Source of the DNA: an uncultured Bacteroidota bacterium
GTDB lineage: Bacteria > Bacteroidota > Bacteroidia > 2-12-FULL-35-15
Direction: 5' to 3'
Assembly (NCBI GenBank): GCA_903881065.1
Contig: CAIRRW010000362.1
Span: 1 to 19,190 of the forward strand
DNA length: 19,190 bases
Under the pieces are notes generated by a model, which saw only the letters and a program-made list of their open reading frames with translations, was not told the DNA's origin and did not search any database. Positions 15,871-19,190 of this stretch are shown one piece after another. A program made the position numbers and the translations under genes. How positions within the stretch are numbered: the stretch's first letter is position 1; each line of letters opens with the position of its first letter.

Positions 15871-16177
15871 AAGAGATTCAATCGTTAGTTAATGATATTC
15901 AATGTTAATACGAAGAGATTCAATCATTAGTTAATGACATTGGAGGTTAATACGAAGAGATTCAATCATTAGTTAATGATATTGGATGTTAATACGAAGA
16001 GATTCAATCATTAGTTAATGATATTGAATGTTAATACGAAGAGATTCAATCATTAGTTAATGATATTGGATGTTAATACGAAGAGATTCAATCATTAGTT
16101 AATGACATTGGATGTTAATATGAAGAGATTCAATCATTAGTTAATGATATTGAATGTTAATACGAAGAGATTCAATC
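15871..16177. repeat. Seven-copy tandem array of 42-bp hairpin-forming units
   Basis: Units begin at 15871, 15913, 15955, 15997, 16039, 16081 and 16123, with a partial eighth at 16165. They differ at only one to four positions. Each contains the inverted repeat ATTCAATCATTA-GT-TAATG(AT)ATTGAAT at unit positions 6-33. Every forward and reverse frame of the unit contains a stop, so it is not coding. There are no unique spacers, so it is not a CRISPR array. The 11-mer ATTAACAAGAG occurs at both edges (15865-15875 and 16180-16190). Confidence 0.95.
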
Positions 16178-16190
16178 TCATTAACAAGAG

Positions 16191-16460
16191 GCGATTTTGG
16201 AAGATAAAAAGTTAAAAGTATAGATTATCAACATATTATGAAAATAAAAAAAGTTAAAAACATCAGAAAAATACCAAATAAGTACCGTATATGAAATCTT
16301 AAATCAGTAAAACTATTACAATTCAATTTCTTTTTCAGAGCATTTGTAAACTAAATTGTGGCTCATTCAGATATTTAATGAAGAGTACCGACCAGGCATC
16401 AGGTTTTTCGAATTTACAATAGTGCTAGTGGTAGAAAAAATCCTAAAAGAAATTCTAAAT
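16191..16460. other. Non-coding spacer after the 42-bp array
   Basis: AT-rich sequence with no ORF longer than about 20 codons that looks real, no tRNA-like structure and no clear repeat. Confidence 0.5.
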
Positions 16461-16494
16461 AAAAAAAGCTCCGTAGAAATACGGAGCTTTTTTT
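16461..16494 (-). terminator. Strong bidirectional terminator after the DUF502 gene
   Basis: A perfect 15-bp stem: AAAAAAAGCTCCGTA (16461-16475) pairs with TACGGAGCTTTTTTT (16480-16494), with loop GAAA. T-runs on both strands allow termination in both directions. It lies 35 nt beyond the stop of the minus-strand DUF502 gene. Confidence 0.92.
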
Positions 16495-16529
16495 ATGCAC
16501 ACAGACTAATAAACAAGTAAACTAATGAA

Positions 16530-17108
16530 CTAATCTTCATCCAGTTCGGTAACACCACCCGAAACAATAAATTTCATTACTTCGGAACTGGTGGCATCCA
16601 CGGTAGCTATATTTTCGATAGGTACAATAATTAAATTACCGGAAAGTGAATACGACATAGGAACATACACCGCCACTGTACCCTTTTTCAAGTTCAGTTC
16701 ACTCAAATCTTCCTGAGTAATAAATCCAAGTTGTTGAATATTGTTTTCTTTGTTGATAGTAATCAGTACCGGCTTATTAAATCGCTTTTTACTTCCTACA
16801 AAAGCAGAAATCAAATCTTTAATAGCGCTATAAATTGTTTTAATAAAAGGAGTATGTTCCAATGCATTATCAAACAGATTAAACATAGGTCGCAAAATAA
16901 TTGACGAACCTAAAAGTCCCATCAGATAAATAAGAATTATCGCAATAAGGATTATAATAAACGGGTCGATAACAGGGCTTACAATGGTACCGAATATATT
17001 GAACAGAGAACCTACCCAACTGATTATTTTATACACTACTATTACTGTTATAGCCACCGGAACCGTAATAACTAATCCTTGTATAAAATATCGTAAACTA
17101 TTTTTCAT
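16530..17108 (-). CDS. DUF502 family membrane protein
   Basis: A 192-residue inner-membrane protein of the DUF502 family, widespread in bacteria and without a settled function. Two membrane helices (about 9-31 and 49-66) flank a short loop. They are followed by the family-typical PMFNLFDNALEHTPFIKTIYSAIKDL segment and a soluble C-terminal domain (KKRFNKPVLI, then GFITQEDL, VAVYVPMSYSLSGNLIIVP, and MKFIVSGG). Length and motif order are normal and the gene looks intact, ending in TAG. It stands alone: divergent from the WxxGxW gene, with its own terminator downstream and a candidate promoter upstream. Confidence 0.92.
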   Translation of the reverse strand: MKNSLRYFIQGLVITVPVAITVIVVYKIISWVGSLFNIFGTIVSPVIDPFIIILIAIILIYLMGLLGSSIILRPMFNLFDNALEHTPFIKTIYSAIKDLISAFVGSKKRFNKPVLITINKENNIQQLGFITQEDLSELNLKKGTVAVYVPMSYSLSGNLIIVPIENIATVDATSSEVMKFIVSGGVTELDED

Positions 17109-17133
17109 TCTTTTTATTGATTTTAAAGGTTCG

Positions 17134-17141
17134 CAAAATTA
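17134..17141 (-). promoter_or_regulatory. Candidate -7 box for the DUF502 gene
   Basis: On the minus strand TAATTTTG followed by C matches TAnnTTTG, 25 nt upstream of the ATG. No TTG is found at the usual distance. Confidence 0.4.
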
Positions 17142-17182
17142 ACTAAATAAATAGTTGAGGATGATTAAACTTTTTTATTTGG

Positions 17183-17518
17183 ATGGAGTCAATGAAGAAA
17201 AGTAAGGGATTTATGAAAACGTTTTTTTCGACCATATCGCTTATATTTTGTTTGGGCATAGCAAATAATGTTTCTGCTCAGTTCTTTGTTCGTATCCATC
17301 CGATAGCGCCTGTAATAATTGCACCGCCAATACCTAGTCCGCGTCATATATGGATACCGGGAGAATGGAGATGGAATAAAAGAAGAGGAGAATATGTATG
17401 GAGAGAAGGTCATTGGTTGGTTCCCAAGCCAGGCAGAGAATGGATACCAGGTTTTTGGGAAGATGGTCGCGACGGCTCCAGATGGATACCGGGGCATTGG
17501 CGAAGAGCACGCAGATAA
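17183..17518 (+). CDS. Secreted WxxGxW-repeat protein
   Basis: A 111-residue small exported protein. A signal peptide ends near NNVSAQ (about residue 33). A short Pro/Ile-rich linker follows, then four WxxGxW motifs: WIPGEW (57-62), WREGHW (73-78), WIPGFW (87-92) and WIPGHW (101-106). The C-terminus is strongly basic (RRARR). This matches the YXWGXW/WXXGXW repeat proteins of periplasm or envelope, whose function is not established. Three in-frame ATGs (17183, 17192 and 17213) could start it. The third gives the most compact signal peptide (KTFFSTISLIFCLGIA), so the true start may be 30 nt further in. A terminator follows. Confidence 0.85.
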   Translation: MESMKKSKGFMKTFFSTISLIFCLGIANNVSAQFFVRIHPIAPVIIAPPIPSPRHIWIPGEWRWNKRRGEYVWREGHWLVPKPGREWIPGFWEDGRDGSRWIPGHWRRARR

Positions 17519-17575
17519 GAGTATTAGATCAGAATAATTGATTTTTTGTTTAATGTTTGTTTTGAATGGTAGAGA

Positions 17576-17607
17576 GTCCTGTTCCTTAAATTGGAACAGG
17601 ATTTTTT
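17576..17607 (+). terminator. Terminator after the WxxGxW gene
   Basis: TCCTGTTCC (17577-17585) pairs with GGAACAGGA (17593-17601) over a 7-nt loop TTAAATT, followed by a T-run to 17607. Confidence 0.88.
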
Positions 17608-17696
17608 ATTGTCCTTCATTTATTAGTTTTAAAAACTCATTTACATTCTTTTATTTCTTAATCTTAAAATATTAATGTGTTGTAATTCATTTTTAA

Positions 17697-17704
17697 TACA
17701 TTTG
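17697..17704 (+). promoter_or_regulatory. Candidate -7 box for the acetyltransferase gene
   Basis: TACATTTG matches TAnnTTTG and ends only 7 nt before the ATG at 17712, so a transcript from it would have almost no leader. The nearest upstream TTG (17680-17682) is 14 nt away, shorter than the usual spacing. Confidence 0.4.
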
Positions 17705-17711
17705 TCGAATA

Positions 17712-18176
17712 ATGACAATTGATTGGGAATTAAAAAAATTTAAGGAGCTAAGTCCGCAAAAATTATACAATATAATGCATCTCCGTGCAGAGGTATTTAT
17801 AATTGAGCAACAATGTTTCTATCAGGATGCCGACGGAAAAGATGCTAAATCATTTCATTTGCTTGGGCATGATTCCAACGATAATTTGGTGGCTTACTCC
17901 CGTATATTAACTTCCGGTGTTTCCTATAAAGAAGTATCAATAGGCCGAGTAGTAGTACCTAAAAAAGTCCGAAAAAAAGATGTTGGACGATCATTGATGA
18001 TTCAGGCTATTGATGCAGTAAATAAAATATATGGCAACGTATCCATACGGATAAGTGCCCAATGTTATCTCAAGGATTTTTATACTGAATTTGGGTTCTC
18101 TGTAATTGGAGAAAAATATATGGAAGATGGAATACCTCATTTCCAAATGTTGAGAACGCCCGGCATTCCTCATTAA
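17712..18176 (+). CDS. ElaA-like GNAT family N-acetyltransferase
   Basis: A 154-residue cytoplasmic acetyltransferase of the GNAT fold, close in motif order to the ElaA subfamily. Early LRAEVFIIEQQCFYQDADGKD (24-44) corresponds to the ElaA LR..VF.VEQ..PYQD.DG signature. LVAYSRIL (59-66) follows, then the acetyl-CoA-binding segment IGRVVVPKKVRKKDVGRSL (77-95), FYTEFGF, and the closing EDGIPHFQM. The natural acceptor substrate of ElaA proteins is not established. The gene is complete. It is followed by an 85-nt gap holding an inverted repeat before deoC. Confidence 0.92.
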   Translation: MTIDWELKKFKELSPQKLYNIMHLRAEVFIIEQQCFYQDADGKDAKSFHLLGHDSNDNLVAYSRILTSGVSYKEVSIGRVVVPKKVRKKDVGRSLMIQAIDAVNKIYGNVSIRISAQCYLKDFYTEFGFSVIGEKYMEDGIPHFQMLRTPGIPH

Positions 18177-18207
18177 TATATTTCCAATCCTTATTATTAT
18201 ATTTTTC

Positions 18208-18239
18208 ATATTCAAAAGCAATATTTTTGAATATCTTTG
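18208..18239 (+). promoter_or_regulatory. deoC upstream dyad overlapping a -7 box
   Basis: A perfect 10-bp inverted repeat, ATATTCAAAA (18208-18217) and TTTTGAATAT (18225-18234) with a 7-nt spacer. Its right arm overlaps TATCTTTG (18232-18239), which matches the TAnnTTTG -7 element, 22 nt before the deoC ATG. The placement suits a repressor operator. The stem is too AT-rich to be a convincing terminator of the upstream gene. Confidence 0.45.
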
Positions 18240-18261
18240 TTCAAATACTTTATCCTGAATA

Positions 18262-19170
18262 ATGAACAATAATAGTTTGCCCGATTTTAGAAACTCATCT
18301 GTAATTGATCAGGTAGGTGTGGAAGAACGCGTAGCAAGATTTACTACCCGAAGCATAAAAAAATCATCGAAGCTGCAAGGACTGAAAATGGTTTTGAACA
18401 TGATTGACCTTACTACTCTGGAAGGAAAAGATACCGAAGGAAAAGTAAAGCAGATGTGTTACAAAGCTGTTCATCTGCATGATGTAATACCTGGCTTACC
18501 AACTGTTGCAGCAGTATGCGTTTATCCATCAATGGTGAAGATAGCTAAAGACGCATTAAAGGGAACAAATGTAAAAGTAGCATCAGTGGCAACAGCGTTC
18601 CCCAGCGGACAATCAACTTATGATGTAAAAATAGCCGATACAAAATTTGCAGTTGATAATGGTGCCGATGAAATAGATATGGTAATTTCACGAGGTGAAT
18701 TTCTGGAAGGAAATTATAATTTTGTTTATGATGAAATAGCTTCTATCAAAGAAGCCTGTGGCAAAGCAAGATTAAAAGTAATATTCGAAACCGGCGAACT
18801 TTCTTCATTGGATAATGTACGACGTGCAAGCGAAATAGCAATGTATGCCGGTGCCGATTTTATAAAAACATCAACCGGAAAAATATCTCCGGCAGCTACA
18901 ATGCCGGTTACATTAGTAATGCTGGAAGCCATCAGAGACTATTATTATAAAACAGGAAAGATGATTGGAATGAAACCTGCTGGCGGAATTTCTTCTGCAA
19001 AAGCGGCTCTTCATTATCTTGTAATGGTAAGAGAAACATTAGGCGGCGCATGGTTGAGCAACGAATGGTTTCGTTTCGGAGCAAGCAGTTTAGCCAATGA
19101 TGTATTGATGCAAATTGCAAAAGAAGCAACAGGAGTTTATCAAAGTATAGATTATTTTTCGAAAGATTAA
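18262..19170 (+). CDS. deoC: Deoxyribose-phosphate aldolase
   Basis: A 302-residue class I aldolase that splits 2-deoxyribose 5-phosphate into glyceraldehyde 3-phosphate and acetaldehyde in deoxynucleoside breakdown. Motifs match DeoC: MIDLTTLEG (47-55), VCVYPS (85-90), GADEIDMVIS with the proton-relay Asp139, Schiff-base Lys202 in DFIKTSTGK, and Lys238 in MKPAGGI. The protein is longer than the ~259-residue E. coli enzyme because of an N-terminal extension and a C-terminal tail, as in the longer eukaryote-like DeoC group. The gene is complete, and a further plus-strand gene begins 9 nt after its stop, so they are likely cotranscribed. Confidence 0.97.
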   Translation: MNNNSLPDFRNSSVIDQVGVEERVARFTTRSIKKSSKLQGLKMVLNMIDLTTLEGKDTEGKVKQMCYKAVHLHDVIPGLPTVAAVCVYPSMVKIAKDALKGTNVKVASVATAFPSGQSTYDVKIADTKFAVDNGADEIDMVISRGEFLEGNYNFVYDEIASIKEACGKARLKVIFETGELSSLDNVRRASEIAMYAGADFIKTSTGKISPAATMPVTLVMLEAIRDYYYKTGKMIGMKPAGGISSAKAALHYLVMVRETLGGAWLSNEWFRFGASSLANDVLMQIAKEATGVYQSIDYFSKD

Positions 19171-19179
19171 AAATATAAA

Positions 19180-19190
19180 ATGGCAAAGAA
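19180..19190 (+). CDS. Start of a further gene, cut by the window edge
   Basis: An ATG 9 nt after the deoC stop opens a frame reading Met-Ala-Lys before the window ends. The tight spacing after deoC suggests an operon partner. In related genomes I recall an aldehyde dehydrogenase following deoC, which would consume the acetaldehyde, but nothing in the three codons visible here shows it. Confidence 0.4.

Noticed and set aside
15871..16177. CRISPR array
   Set aside because: The 42-bp units are directly adjacent with no unique spacers, and no cas genes are nearby.

Overview
The window is typical Bacteroidota chromosome. The DNA is AT-rich. Three secreted proteins end in type IX secretion (T9SS) type A sorting domains. 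Predicted promoters have the Bacteroidota form (TTG about 19 bp upstream of TAnnTTTG). The housekeeping genes are lepA, purB and deoC. Nothing in it identifies the genus, and no rRNA, tRNA, CRISPR array, integrase or transposase was seen.

Layout. Positions 1-2459 hold the 3' part of an RND efflux pump gene. It is followed after 3 nt by a DUF4260-type membrane protein gene split by an in-frame TAG. Next comes lepA (2940-4730) with a terminator and an intergenic array of 21-bp repeats. An ECF sigma factor and an adjacent membrane protein, probably its anti-sigma partner, form a two-gene unit (5137-6944). The partner's cytoplasmic part is three tandem copies of a ~60-residue module, with a palindromic DNA element sitting in frame between copies 2 and 3.

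From 6982 to 14329 genes run on the minus strand: a radical SAM/SPASM protein, a three-gene operon of T9SS cargo proteins (two are tandem paralogues) behind a near-consensus promoter, a lipoprotein with an alpha/beta hydrolase domain and helical repeats, and purB, which lies 3 nt upstream of the hydrolase gene.

Positions 14330-16529 are mostly non-coding. They hold one orphan lipoprotein with its own good promoter, degenerate repeats, a small hairpin, and a 7-copy array of 42-bp units each able to fold as a hairpin. The window ends with a DUF502 membrane protein (minus), a WxxGxW-repeat secreted protein, an ElaA-type acetyltransferase, deoC and the first codons of a further gene.

Most genes are ordinary for the phylum. 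The parts most worth a second look are the TAG-split DUF4260 gene, the triple-module anti-sigma candidate with its in-frame palindrome, and the two structured tandem arrays. No complete new system is clearly present. All family assignments rest on recognition of protein motifs by eye, without database searches.
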